From assembly GCF_030766725.1 (NCBI RefSeq), contig NZ_JARQWR010000007.1, positions 186,001 to 250,000 on the forward strand: a stretch of DNA of 64,000 nt, read 5' to 3'. Shown one piece after another: positions 55,393 through 64,000 of this stretch. The translations under genes were made by a program, and so were the position numbers. Positions within the stretch are counted from its first letter, which is position 1. Every line of letters begins with the position of its first letter. Source of the stretch: Flavobacterium aerium (GTDB taxonomy: Bacteria; Bacteroidota; Bacteroidia; Flavobacteriales; Flavobacteriaceae). The notes below the pieces were generated by a model that saw only the letters and a list, made by a program, of their open reading frames with translations, had not been told where the DNA came from and did not search any database.

Positions 55393-55945
55393 AGCTGTCT
55401 CCATTCTTATCATCTGTTTCTTTTTAGGAAACGGATCGCTTTTCGCTCAAGAAGAATTGGGAGATGTTTTAATTGCTAATGATACCATTCCAAGTGTTGT
55501 TATAGATCCACTTACACCTGCTAAGGCCTCGTTTTACTCGGCTGTCTTACCTGGTTTAGGTCAGATTTATAATAAACAATATTGGAAAGTTCCTATTGTA
55601 TACATTGGAATTGGTGCAGGAATTTACTTTTATTCTACTAATAATCAGGAGTACAATCGTTACCGCGATGCTTACAAGCGTCGTCTTGCTGGTTTTAGAG
55701 ATGATGAATTTGCTGCCTTGGATGATGCCCGATTAATTGATGCACAAAAATTCTATCAGCGAAATCGTAACTTATCTATCTTAGTAACAGCCGGTTTATA
55801 CATTCTAAACATTGTAGACGCCAATGTAAGTGCACACTTACGCCAGTTCAATGTAGATGAACGATTAACGCTTCGACCTGAAATTTATCAAAACCCTATC
55901 GATTACAAACACAACATAGGGCTTACATTAAGTTATAATTTTTAA
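55385..55945 (+). CDS. DUF5683 membrane protein
   Basis: 186 residues with a signal peptide (about 1-22, ending LFAQE) and two further hydrophobic segments (about 75-85 and 125-147). The central AVLPGLGQIYNKQYWKVPIVYIG block is the DUF5683 signature. It is probably a periplasmic-facing membrane protein. Function is unknown. The start overlaps the end of parB by eight bases, and dapB and lepB follow. Confidence 0.9.
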   Translation: MNKAVSILIICFFLGNGSLFAQEELGDVLIANDTIPSVVIDPLTPAKASFYSAVLPGLGQIYNKQYWKVPIVYIGIGAGIYFYSTNNQEYNRYRDAYKRRLAGFRDDEFAALDDARLIDAQKFYQRNRNLSILVTAGLYILNIVDANVSAHLRQFNVDERLTLRPEIYQNPIDYKHNIGLTLSYNF

Positions 55946-56006
55946 TAAAATATATAAGTAGGTAAAAGTCATCCGCTTCTACACTACTCACTTAAAAAAT
56001 AATAGT

Positions 56007-56708
56007 ATGAAGATTGCACTTCTAGGATATGGGAAAATGGGAAAAGTGATTGAACGAATTGCTTTGGAACGTGGACATGAAATTGTTCTGCGTAAAGACA
56101 GTGACGATTCCTATGATGGTCTAGAAAAAGCTGATGTAGCAATTGATTTCAGTGTACCTGATGCCGCGATAAACAACATTACAGCTGCTATTAATGCTGG
56201 TGTTCCTATCATTTCTGGAACAACAGGATGGTTAGATCGCTATGATGAAATGGTTAAATTGGCAGTCGAAAAGAATGGTGCTTTTATTTATGGTTCAAAT
56301 TTTAGTTTGGGTGTAAATATCTTTTTTCAATTGAATGAATATTTAGCCAAAATGATGGCTCAACTGGATCAGTATAAAGTGCGCATGCTTGAAGTACATC
56401 ACACACAAAAGTTAGATGCACCAAGTGGTACTGCTATTTCTTTAGCCAAAGGTATTATCAATAACAGCGAATACACTGATTGGACTTTGGATACAGCGCA
56501 AGAAAATCAAATTCACATTGATGCACAACGTATAGATAATGTTCCCGGAACACATAATGTATATTATGATTCTGCTGTTGATACTATTGAAATTAACCAC
56601 GTAGCACACAGTCGTGAAGGATTTGCCTTAGGTGCCGTTGTTGCAGCCGAATGGATCATTGGTAAAAAAGGAGTTTTCACCATGAAAGATGTACTCAACT
56701 TAAAATAA
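56007..56708 (+). CDS. dapB: 4-hydroxy-tetrahydrodipicolinate reductase
   Basis: 233 residues, shorter than E. coli DapB (273). NAD(P) motif GYGKMGK (7-13), catalytic H131/H132 and K135 in HHTQKLDAPSGTA, and DFSVPDAA at the cofactor/substrate loop. It acts in the diaminopimelate route to lysine and peptidoglycan. It lies between DUF5683 and lepB. Confidence 0.96.
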   Translation: MKIALLGYGKMGKVIERIALERGHEIVLRKDSDDSYDGLEKADVAIDFSVPDAAINNITAAINAGVPIISGTTGWLDRYDEMVKLAVEKNGAFIYGSNFSLGVNIFFQLNEYLAKMMAQLDQYKVRMLEVHHTQKLDAPSGTAISLAKGIINNSEYTDWTLDTAQENQIHIDAQRIDNVPGTHNVYYDSAVDTIEINHVAHSREGFALGAVVAAEWIIGKKGVFTMKDVLNLK

Positions 56709-56748
56709 AACTAACCTGCCTTGGCAGTACTAATAAAATAAAGAAAAT

Positions 56749-58296
56749 ATGACAACAGCACAATGGTTTGTATTCTTTTTGATCGTTCAAGTGATCCACT
56801 TTTTAGGAACTTGGAAATTGTATGTAAAAGCAGGTCGAAAGGCATGGGAAGCAATCATTCCTATTCATAATGCAATTGTTTTAATGCGTATTATTAACCG
56901 TCCAACTTGGTGGGTTATTTTATTGTTTATTCCTATTGTAAATCTGATCATGCTACCCGTTATATGGGTAGAGACATTGAGAAGTTTTGGTAAAAACACC
57001 CGAATGGATACAATTCTAGGCGTTGTAACTTTAGGTTTTTACATCTACTACGTGAACTATACTCAGGATGTAACACACATTAAGGATCGTAGTTTAAAAC
57101 CAAAAAATCCAGCTTCTGACTTAGTTAGCTCTTTATTTTTTGCAGTTGTTGTAGCTACTATTGTACATACGTACATTATGCAACCGTTTACGATTCCTAC
57201 CTCTTCATTGGAAAAAACATTACTTGTAGGTGATTATCTATTTGTAAGCAAATTCCATTATGGCGCTAGAATTCCTTCTACAGCTGTGGCATTCCCAATG
57301 GTACATGATACAATTCCTGTAATCAATACAAAATCATATTTAAACAAGCCCCAATATCCTTATTTCAGATTCCCAGGTATTCAAAAAGTAAAGAAAAATG
57401 ACATTGTTGTTTTCAACTGGCCAGTAGATACAGTCCGTTACTTTAGAGATACTAAAAGTGTTGGAATCAGAAAGCCTATTGACAAAAAATCAAACTATGT
57501 AAAACGTTGTGTAGGTACTCCTGGTGATTCATTGTCAATTAAAGATGGTGATGTTTACATTAACGGAACTAAATTAATCCTGTCCAATAGAGCAAAACCT
57601 CAAACGTCTTATATTGTAAAAACAGATGGTACTCCATTGAATGGAGCTTACCTTCAAAAAGAATTAAAAATTACAGATAACGTAATTAATATTTCTCAAG
57701 ATAATACTACATTCTTATTCCAGTCTATGACGGAAGATGCAGCAAATCGTCTGAAAAACTTCCCTAATATACTAAGTGTAGAAAAAAATGTTTCTCGTGA
57801 TCCTGAAGCAGGTATATTCCCTTATACTAACAAATGGAACGGCGATAACTTTGGCCCTATCTATATTCCAGAAGCAGGAAAAACTGTAGCTTTAAATACC
57901 GCTACTTTACCTTTCTATAAAATGATTATTCAAGAATATGAAGGAAACGATTTAAAAGTAAATGGTAATGAAATCCGCATTAACGGACAGGTTGCTACAA
58001 CTTACACATTCAAACAGGATTATTACTGGATGATGGGAGATAACCGTCACAACTCAGAAGATAGTCGTTACTGGGGTTATGTTCCTGCAAATCATATTGT
58101 AGGTAAGCCCGTATTCATCTGGTTAAGTTTAGATCAGTATGAAAAAGGATTCAACAAAATCAGATGGGATAGAATGTTTACTACCGTAAGTGGTGATGGA
58201 GAACCTCAATCGTACTTCAAGCTGTTCTTAATCTTTGTTGCGGGATGGGTAGTTGTTGATTACTTCGTAAAAAAGAGAAAAAAAAATAAAGCTTAA
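56749..58296 (+). CDS. lepB: Signal peptidase I
   Basis: 515-residue membrane protease that removes Sec and Tat signal peptides on the periplasmic side. The N-terminal region has hydrophobic segments (about 1-110, DUF5684-like), then one TM (about 125-143), the catalytic box IPTSSLEKTL with S153 and the Lys box NYVKRC with K252. A long insertion separates it from the C-terminal GDNRHNSEDSR box. The size is typical of Bacteroidota. Confidence 0.96.
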   Translation: MTTAQWFVFFLIVQVIHFLGTWKLYVKAGRKAWEAIIPIHNAIVLMRIINRPTWWVILLFIPIVNLIMLPVIWVETLRSFGKNTRMDTILGVVTLGFYIYYVNYTQDVTHIKDRSLKPKNPASDLVSSLFFAVVVATIVHTYIMQPFTIPTSSLEKTLLVGDYLFVSKFHYGARIPSTAVAFPMVHDTIPVINTKSYLNKPQYPYFRFPGIQKVKKNDIVVFNWPVDTVRYFRDTKSVGIRKPIDKKSNYVKRCVGTPGDSLSIKDGDVYINGTKLILSNRAKPQTSYIVKTDGTPLNGAYLQKELKITDNVINISQDNTTFLFQSMTEDAANRLKNFPNILSVEKNVSRDPEAGIFPYTNKWNGDNFGPIYIPEAGKTVALNTATLPFYKMIIQEYEGNDLKVNGNEIRINGQVATTYTFKQDYYWMMGDNRHNSEDSRYWGYVPANHIVGKPVFIWLSLDQYEKGFNKIRWDRMFTTVSGDGEPQSYFKLFLIFVAGWVVVDYFVKKRKKNKA

Positions 58297-58351
58297 ATCA
58301 ATTGACGTTGATTTCTAAATACAAAATAGCCTTGTCATAAAACAGGCCTAA

Positions 58352-58388
58352 AAAAGCTAAGCTCATTATTATTTTGAGCTTAGCTTTT
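58352..58388 (+). terminator. Terminator of lepB
   Basis: A perfect 14-bp stem AAAAGCTAAGCTCA/TGAGCTTAGCTTTT (58352-58365, 58375-58388), 55 bases after lepB and just before the WbqC gene. Confidence 0.8.
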
Positions 58389-58409
58389 AATTATTAAATT
58401 CAATAACGC

Positions 58410-59030
58410 ATGAATAGTATATTACATCCTACTTATTTCCCTTCTATTAGTCATTTTGCTGTTATCGCCCAATCTGACACGATTACTTTTGAAATGGAAG
58501 ACCACTTTCAGAAACAAACAAATAGAAACAGAATGTACATCTACAGCCCAAATGGGACGCAGTTATTGAACATCCCTATTAAACATTCCAGTGCAGCACA
58601 TCAGAAATACAAAGAAATCCAAATAGAAGATGCTTTTAATTGGCAAAAAATCCATTTCAAATCATTGGAAGCTGCTTATAGAAGCTCACCATTTTTTGAA
58701 TATTTTGAAGATGATTTAATGCCCGTTTTCGAAAAAAAACATACTTTTCTACTGGACTTGAATTTACAGATTATTGAGATTTTAAAGAATTGTCTTGGAA
58801 TGAAATTCGATTACAAACAAACTACCGAGTATTTTCACCAGGCAGAGGATTTAACTGATTTTCGTTATTTAGCTAATGGGAAAAAAGATGCCTCACAATT
58901 TGAACCTTATACTCAGGTTTTCGAAGAAAAACATGGCTATATAAACAATCTGAGTATCTTAGACCTACTTTTTAACGAAGGTCGATATGCATTGGACTAT
59001 TTGAAAAATCAGCCGTTAATCATCCAATAA
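58410..59030 (+). CDS. WbqC-family protein
   Basis: 206 residues matching WbqC: HPTYFPSISHFAVIAQSD, ENHFQKQT-like FEMEDHFQKQTNRNR and KHSSAAHQKYKEI. The family is linked to polysaccharide or amino-sugar assembly in Bacteroidota but its reaction is not settled. It is separated from lepB by a terminator, so it is probably its own transcript. Confidence 0.9.
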   Translation: MNSILHPTYFPSISHFAVIAQSDTITFEMEDHFQKQTNRNRMYIYSPNGTQLLNIPIKHSSAAHQKYKEIQIEDAFNWQKIHFKSLEAAYRSSPFFEYFEDDLMPVFEKKHTFLLDLNLQIIEILKNCLGMKFDYKQTTEYFHQAEDLTDFRYLANGKKDASQFEPYTQVFEEKHGYINNLSILDLLFNEGRYALDYLKNQPLIIQ

Positions 59031-59083
59031 TTTAACGAATACTTTTCTTAGGAATTGTAGTATTGTAAAGCAATAATAGAAGA

Positions 59084-60115
59084 TTAATCTTCAAAGGCTA
59101 TTCGAGCCATAATTGGAAAGTGATCCGAATTTACAAAGGATGTAAAGTTTTTAAAGCTCTTTACTTTCATAGTTTTATCGGCAAATATATAATCTATTCG
59201 GGCTGGATAATATCGGTAATTATAAGACTTCCCTACTCCACTACCTGCTTCTTCAAAGCTATCTTTCAGGTTTCCTTTAATATTACGGTACACAAAAGAA
59301 AATGCGCTATTATTCATATCTCCGCATATCATTTGAGGATAATGGCAATCTTTTTTATGATTCTTAATCATTTCGGCTTGCATCTGTTGCTCCTTGAAAG
59401 CCTCACTAATACGCTTGAAAATCATCTCTGATTTCTCCTGATTAATCTCTTCATGAATATCTGGGCTAATCTTGATTGATTGCATGTGCATACTGTACAC
59501 TCTAATGGTATCTTTTCCTTTTTTAATATCAGCAAAAATCACATTATTTCCAGAATTAGGAAATTCAATATCACCGTTATGAACTATCGGAAATTTAGAG
59601 AAAATAGCTTGTCCGTACTTATTCTTACCGCCTCTTAGAAAAACAAATTTATGCTTGTATTGCTTGAAGTTGGCTTTATCCAGTGGCGTGAATTCCTGAA
59701 TACATAATATATCTGGATTTTCTTCTTTTACAAAAGAGGTAATCTGCTCTGGAACATCATGGTTTGGCATCCATTCATACAAATTGAATAAACGCACATT
59801 ATAACTCATCAAAGTAAAATCTTTAGTCTCTACCGGAAGTTCTTCCGAAGGGAATTTATAGAACTTATTAATGAATGTTATTCCCAATAGAAGTACTATT
59901 CCTGAAAGTAACATTTGTTTCTTAATCTGAATTAGCCAATAGATAAAAAACAACAAATTAAAAATCAGCATTAACGGCATGAGTAGCGTAAATACAGATA
60001 AAATCGGGAATAATTTCGGGGCTAAAAAAGGCAATATATAAGCAATAAAAGTCAATACAGTAAGAACTATATTAAGAGAAAACATTACTTTATTGAACCA
60101 TGAGAGGTTTTTCAT
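59084..60115 (-). CDS. Endonuclease/exonuclease/phosphatase-family protein
   Basis: 343 residues with three N-terminal hydrophobic helices (about 10-90) and an extracytoplasmic or cytoplasmic EEP domain. Metal and catalytic residues are visible in ILCIQEFT (Glu), CGDMNNS (Asp/Asn), RIDYIFAD and the terminal NSDHFPI (Asp-His). The substrate may be nucleic acid, inositol phosphate or sphingomyelin-like lipid. It lies 50 bases after a rhomboid gene, on the same strand. Confidence 0.92.
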   Translation of the reverse strand: MKNLSWFNKVMFSLNIVLTVLTFIAYILPFLAPKLFPILSVFTLLMPLMLIFNLLFFIYWLIQIKKQMLLSGIVLLLGITFINKFYKFPSEELPVETKDFTLMSYNVRLFNLYEWMPNHDVPEQITSFVKEENPDILCIQEFTPLDKANFKQYKHKFVFLRGGKNKYGQAIFSKFPIVHNGDIEFPNSGNNVIFADIKKGKDTIRVYSMHMQSIKISPDIHEEINQEKSEMIFKRISEAFKEQQMQAEMIKNHKKDCHYPQMICGDMNNSAFSFVYRNIKGNLKDSFEEAGSGVGKSYNYRYYPARIDYIFADKTMKVKSFKNFTSFVNSDHFPIMARIAFED

Positions 60116-60165
60116 TATTAACTTATATTACAAATAGACTGTCTTCTTACACAACCTATATACTA

Positions 60166-61032
60166 TTATTTTCCTGCTTTGAATAAAAATTCTTTTTCTT
60201 CTTTACTCAGGCTATCATATCCTGATTGACTGATTTTATCTAAAATCTCATCAATCTGTTGTTGTGATTTATCTTTTGTTACCGTTGCTCTACTCGTTGG
60301 AGTGAAATTTGGTGATGTTTTATTTTTATGTACCTTTTTAAAAGGTGTACTTTTTCTTGGCTTAAATAATGTGACTGCCCAATCTAGTACTGCCGTAATT
60401 CCTTTTGTCAAATCGGTTCCATTTTGCAACATCTTAATATAAAAGAATCCAAAAAATGCACCGCCTAAATGCGCAATATGCCCTCCTGTATTCCCCATTG
60501 GCAATTGAATTAAATCCAAAAGGACAATAACGAAAGCAACATGCCATAATTTCACATTACCAATCAACAATAATCTTAATTGCATATAAGGCGCATACGT
60601 AGCCACACCAACTAAAATAGCCATGATAGCACCCGAAGCTCCTACAATTATATTCACATTACCCAGAACTACATAGCTTAAAACAAATATAATTCCTGCA
60701 AATATGGCTGACAGTAAGTACAATCCTAAAAATTGCTTTTGTGTAAAATAGGTTAGAAATAACCTGCTGGCAAAATGAAGCACCATCATATTAAACAGCA
60801 AATGCAAAAATCCAGCATGAAAAAAAGCATACGTCAACAGCGTCCAAGGTCGTACTAATACCACTAAAGGATCTGATGATAATGCTAACCAATTTGGCAA
60901 ATTAAATATCCCTAATTGGAAGCTATAAAAAAAGATCAACGAAACAATATACAATCCAATATTCCAAAAGATGAGTCGCTGCGCGATTCCACCCATTTTA
61001 TATTGCAATTTTAAATCATCAAGTATATTCAT
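60166..61032 (-). CDS. Rhomboid intramembrane serine protease
   Basis: 288 residues. Six hydrophobic helices, catalytic S133 in GASGAIMA and H188 in HIAHLGG, and the L1-like WTLLTYAFFHAGFLHLLFN. A hydrophilic cytoplasmic tail (about 215-288) includes a helix ending with EEKEFLFKAG. It cleaves membrane proteins; substrate unknown. Downstream of a second rhomboid, forming a pair with mutL upstream. Confidence 0.92.
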   Translation of the reverse strand: MNILDDLKLQYKMGGIAQRLIFWNIGLYIVSLIFFYSFQLGIFNLPNWLALSSDPLVVLVRPWTLLTYAFFHAGFLHLLFNMMVLHFASRLFLTYFTQKQFLGLYLLSAIFAGIIFVLSYVVLGNVNIIVGASGAIMAILVGVATYAPYMQLRLLLIGNVKLWHVAFVIVLLDLIQLPMGNTGGHIAHLGGAFFGFFYIKMLQNGTDLTKGITAVLDWAVTLFKPRKSTPFKKVHKNKTSPNFTPTSRATVTKDKSQQQIDEILDKISQSGYDSLSKEEKEFLFKAGK

Positions 61033-61127
61033 TTTTATACAATGTTATTAAACGTAAAAATTCTGATTTTCTGTTATTCGAGTACTCTTTTTTAACCTTT
61101 TTTCTTATTGTACTAGACTACTTCATA

Positions 61128-61874
61128 TTATCGATCCCAGCGATTATCATTGAACTGGTTTTTCTTCCAATACCACATAATCAGGAATCCGAAAAGTGCG
61201 CCACCTACGTGAGCAAAATGGGCGATTCCACCTCCAAAAACAGAAAATCCTGTCACTCCAGAGAATAAATCCAATGCTATTAAACCTGGTACAAAGTACT
61301 TCGCTTTAATAGGGAATGGAACAAATAGTAGCATCAACTCCGCATTTGGAAACATAAAAGCAAAAGCAACTAACACTCCATAAATAGCTCCAGAGGCTCC
61401 TACAACTGGAGTCATAAAGGAACTAATAAAATTCTGAAAATCTGAAGTTGATAAAACCTGTTCCCAGCGTGTATCAAACTTTCCTTCATTTAATATGCTA
61501 ATAATCTCTGTCTTATTAAAACCATTACTCAACAATGTATTCAATCCATCGTGGAAATAATAATAGTTTACCCCCGTATGGATTAAAGCAGCACCCAGTC
61601 CGCAAGAAATATAAAAGAACAAAAACTTTTTACTTCCCCAGAACTGTTCTAATGCTGACCCAAAGGCAAACAGGGCATACATATTAAATAAAATATGCAT
61701 AAAATTCCCGTGCATAAACATATGGCTAATAACCTGCCAATATTGAAAATTTGCGTTTTCAGGATAATACATTGATAAAAGCTTATAGGCTACATCACCT
61801 ACTACTAATGTTCCAATAAAAAAGATAACATTTAAAATGATCAGCTGTTTTACAGCTTCCGGTATGTTTCTCAT
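61128..61874 (-). CDS. Rhomboid intramembrane serine protease
   Basis: 248 residues with catalytic S161 in GASGAIYG and H222 in HFAHVGG, and the early segment HMFMHGNFMHILFNM. A polar insertion of about 45 residues lies between TM3 and TM4 (about 106-155). The start overlaps the mutL stop by four bases, so it is likely co-transcribed with mutL. Substrate unknown. Confidence 0.93.
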   Translation of the reverse strand: MRNIPEAVKQLIILNVIFFIGTLVVGDVAYKLLSMYYPENANFQYWQVISHMFMHGNFMHILFNMYALFAFGSALEQFWGSKKFLFFYISCGLGAALIHTGVNYYYFHDGLNTLLSNGFNKTEIISILNEGKFDTRWEQVLSTSDFQNFISSFMTPVVGASGAIYGVLVAFAFMFPNAELMLLFVPFPIKAKYFVPGLIALDLFSGVTGFSVFGGGIAHFAHVGGALFGFLIMWYWKKNQFNDNRWDR

Positions 61875-63727
61875 AGTGTAAATTTTTTGTCTATATCTTC
61901 CACACTCATAGTGATGAAAGTTGGTTTTTGAAAAGGAGATACATTTGGCTCTTTACAAGCAAATAAAGCATTCACTAAATTCTCCTGTTCTAGTTCTGTT
62001 AAAAAGGTTCCTGTTTTCACGGCCAAACTTTTAGCCATGGACTTCGCAATACTATCATTCTGACAGAAACTACTATCCGGAATTCCGTCTTGTAAATCAT
62101 TCAACAATTGTTCCAATAAAATAGACACTTCACTTTCTGTCACATTGACGGGTAACCCTAATATTACCAGATTTTCTCCTTGTTCTTCCTCAAATACAAA
62201 ACCGGTATTAATCAATGATGTTTTTAACTCTGTAATCAAATCCATTTCAAACCTTGAAAAATATAATGTCAATGGAAATAACAATTGCTGACTATTGGCT
62301 TGTGAAACAGTCATGTTTGTCAAAAACTGTTCGTATAAAATACGTTGATGTGCCCTTTGTTGATCCATTATCACCATTCCAGATTTAATAGGACTAACAA
62401 TATATTTTTTATGGATCTGATACGTCTTATTAATCGATTCTTCAATCTCCTTGTCATTGAATAAAGAACCTGTCACTTCCTCTGATTCAAACTGCATTTC
62501 GGTAACTTCTTCTGTATCGCGCTTTAAGCCAACATATAGACTTTCCCAATTAGACGTACTTTCTGGTTTTTTGTAACTGTAATTTGAAGAGAAATTTTTA
62601 ACAGGCTTCTCTTTTTCTTCTATAAATGGATTATAGGTTGAATCTACCTGAATTAATGGTGTAGATGCTTCTTTATTTTGATAATTGTATGGTGTATCTA
62701 AATTTGAATCTCGATCAAAATCCAAAACGGGTGCTACATTAAACTGCCCTAAACTATGCTTCACAGAAGAACGTAGAATAGCATATAAAGCATGCTCATC
62801 ATCAAACTTAATCTCTGTTTTAGTAGGATGAATGTTAATATCAATCGTATTCGGCGGTACCTCTAAGTAAATAAAATAACTCGGTTGGGAACCATCTTTC
62901 AAAATCCCTTCATAGGCAGACATGATGGCATGGTGTAAATAACCACTGCGAATGTATCGGTCATTCACAAAGAAAAATTGCTCTCCTCTATTCTTTTTCG
63001 CAAATTCTGGTTTACCTACAAAACCTTGTATTGTAACAATCTCTGTTGTTTCCTGAATGGGGACTAATTTCTCATTCGTTTTACCACTAAAAATATTGAC
63101 AATACGTTGTCTGTAATTTGAAGCCGGTAAGTTGAACGATTCACTACCATTGTGGTACATCACAAAGTGAATATTAGGATGTGCCAAAGCTACGCGTTGA
63201 AATTCATCCATAATATGACGCTGCTCTACTGTATCCGATTTTAGGAAATTACGACGGGCAGGAATATTAAAGAATAAATTTTTAATTGCAAATGAAGTTC
63301 CTTTCGGCAAAACAGCAACATCTTGAGAAACAAACTTGCTTCCTTCAATAATAAGATGTGTTCCTAATTCTTCTTGGTCTTGTTTGGTTTTCATTTCCAC
63401 ATGAGCAATTGCCGCAATAGAGGCTAATGCTTCTCCACGAAACCCTTTGGTATGCAATGAGAATAAATCTTCTGCATGACGTATTTTTGAGGTCGCATGA
63501 CGTTCAAAACACAAACGAGCATCTGTCACTGACATTCCTTGTCCATTATCAATTACCTGTACGAGCGTTTTCCCCGCATCCTTTACAATTAATTTAATTT
63601 CAGTAGCCTTTGCATCAACAGCATTTTCAAGCAATTCTTTTACCACAGAGGCTGGTCGCTGAACGACTTCACCCGCTGCAATTTGGTTCGCTACATGATC
63701 AGGAAGTAATTGAATTATACTAGACAT
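61871..63727 (-). CDS. mutL: DNA mismatch repair protein MutL
   Basis: 618 residues. GHKL ATPase domain (1-330) with ENAVDA, DNGQGM and TKGFRGEALASI. A variable linker (about 340-430) leads to the C-terminal dimer domain. The MutL endonuclease motif DQHA(X)2E(X)4E is degenerate here: DQQRAHQRILYE begins at D455, so the His and first Glu are replaced by Gln. The end CKEPNVSPFQKPTF is present. It couples MutS recognition to repair. First of an operon with two rhomboid genes. Confidence 0.95.
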   Translation of the reverse strand: MSSIIQLLPDHVANQIAAGEVVQRPASVVKELLENAVDAKATEIKLIVKDAGKTLVQVIDNGQGMSVTDARLCFERHATSKIRHAEDLFSLHTKGFRGEALASIAAIAHVEMKTKQDQEELGTHLIIEGSKFVSQDVAVLPKGTSFAIKNLFFNIPARRNFLKSDTVEQRHIMDEFQRVALAHPNIHFVMYHNGSESFNLPASNYRQRIVNIFSGKTNEKLVPIQETTEIVTIQGFVGKPEFAKKNRGEQFFFVNDRYIRSGYLHHAIMSAYEGILKDGSQPSYFIYLEVPPNTIDINIHPTKTEIKFDDEHALYAILRSSVKHSLGQFNVAPVLDFDRDSNLDTPYNYQNKEASTPLIQVDSTYNPFIEEKEKPVKNFSSNYSYKKPESTSNWESLYVGLKRDTEEVTEMQFESEEVTGSLFNDKEIEESINKTYQIHKKYIVSPIKSGMVIMDQQRAHQRILYEQFLTNMTVSQANSQQLLFPLTLYFSRFEMDLITELKTSLINTGFVFEEEQGENLVILGLPVNVTESEVSILLEQLLNDLQDGIPDSSFCQNDSIAKSMAKSLAVKTGTFLTELEQENLVNALFACKEPNVSPFQKPTFITMSVEDIDKKFTL

Positions 63728-63820
63728 TTGTGGATTTTACAGTGAATTTGATTAACTTCCAAAGTTACACATTTAATGTCGAAATTTAAAAATGAATCCT
63801 TTTGAAAATAGCCATAAAAC

Positions 63821-63860
63821 AAAAAACCTATAGGATTCCTCAAAATCCTATAGGTTTTTT
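63821..63860 (-). terminator. Terminator of ribH
   Basis: A perfect 17-bp stem (63821-63837, 63844-63860; core ACCTATAGGATT) with a T-run on the minus strand, 36 bases past the ribH stop. Confidence 0.85.
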
Positions 63861-63896
63861 CTGAAACACAAACTTTTACGTTTGTACTTGTTTATT

Positions 63897-64000
63897 TTAT
63901 AAAGAGGCTTGAAGTCTTAAGTTTGCCATTTTTATAGCTACTACAGCTGCTTCAGTTCCTTTATTTCCGTGAATGCCACCACTTCTATCAATAGATTGTT
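63897..64000 (-). CDS. ribH: 6,7-dimethyl-8-ribityllumazine synthase, C-terminal fragment
   Basis: The right edge cuts this gene; 34 residues are visible, ending RLQASL before TAA. The string SIDRSGGIHGNKGTEAA is the conserved C-terminal block of lumazine synthase, with the family's GNKGxEAA. The enzyme makes the direct riboflavin precursor from the pyrimidine and a four-carbon unit in a 60-mer or pentamer. Confidence 0.9.
   Translation of the reverse strand, partial: QSIDRSGGIHGNKGTEAAVVAIKMANLRLQASL

Noticed and set aside
1..64000. CRISPR arrays, insertion sequences, integrases or phage genes
   Set aside because: No regularly spaced repeats, transposase motifs or terminal inverted repeats were found.

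Overview
The window is a chromosomal segment of a low-GC Bacteroidota, most likely a Flavobacteriaceae member (Flavobacterium/Myroides-like). The reasons are the AT-rich intergenic DNA, the near absence of Shine-Dalgarno sites, the Bacteroidota promoter form TTG-N(18-21)-TAnnTTTG (seen complete ahead of tRNA-Pro, the DUF4870 operon and the DUF4442 gene), a DnaJ with half a zinc-finger domain, and family sets typical of the group: GIN/DUF2807 proteins, DUF5683, WbqC, the DUF2339/DUF3999 pair, and MutA/MutB methylmalonyl-CoA mutase. About 67 protein genes, two of them cut by the window edges, and one tRNA are present. I see no rRNA, prophage, insertion sequence, CRISPR array or riboswitch.

Layout. 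0-9 kb (minus strand): an ABC-F ATPase, a shrunken DEAD-box protein, a sigma-54-type response regulator followed by an MscS channel and a NatAB-like ABC exporter, then grpE-dnaJ with two hairpins behind it. 9-17 kb: a YceI lipoprotein, a TIGR01777 epimerase, a DUF4442 protein, then a plus-strand envelope-stress-like operon (DUF4870, PadR regulator, PspC protein, GIN lipoprotein) with a second GIN protein behind it, then trxB and tRNA-Pro. 17-37 kb is the accessory part: an M48 protease with a sterol desaturase-like protein, a nitrilase with a striking inverted repeat at its promoter, several small regulators (AraC, two Crp/Fnr, one of them frameshifted), a serine hydrolase, SMI1/KNR4 proteins, SDR enzymes and two ankyrin-repeat proteins.

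37-48 kb: an MFS pump divergent from a LysR regulator, the DUF2339-DUF3999 membrane pair, and a LytS/LytTR two-component system divergent from DUF2490, CitMHS and dicarboxylate symporter genes, which looks like an organic-acid uptake module. 48-64 kb is core genome: udk, a DivIC/FtsL-like protein, mutA, mutB, a dienoyl-CoA reductase-like SDR, parA-parB-DUF5683-dapB-lepB, WbqC, and on the minus strand ribH (partial), mutL, two rhomboid proteases and an EEP-family nuclease.

No clearly new multi-gene system is evident. The best leads are the frameshifted Crp/Fnr helix-turn-helix, the 14-bp inverted repeat overlapping the nitrilase promoter, a Crp/Fnr-like palindrome in a gene-free stretch, the SMI1/KNR4 and ankyrin clusters, the half-length DEAD-box protein, and the sigma-54 regulator without a DNA-binding domain.
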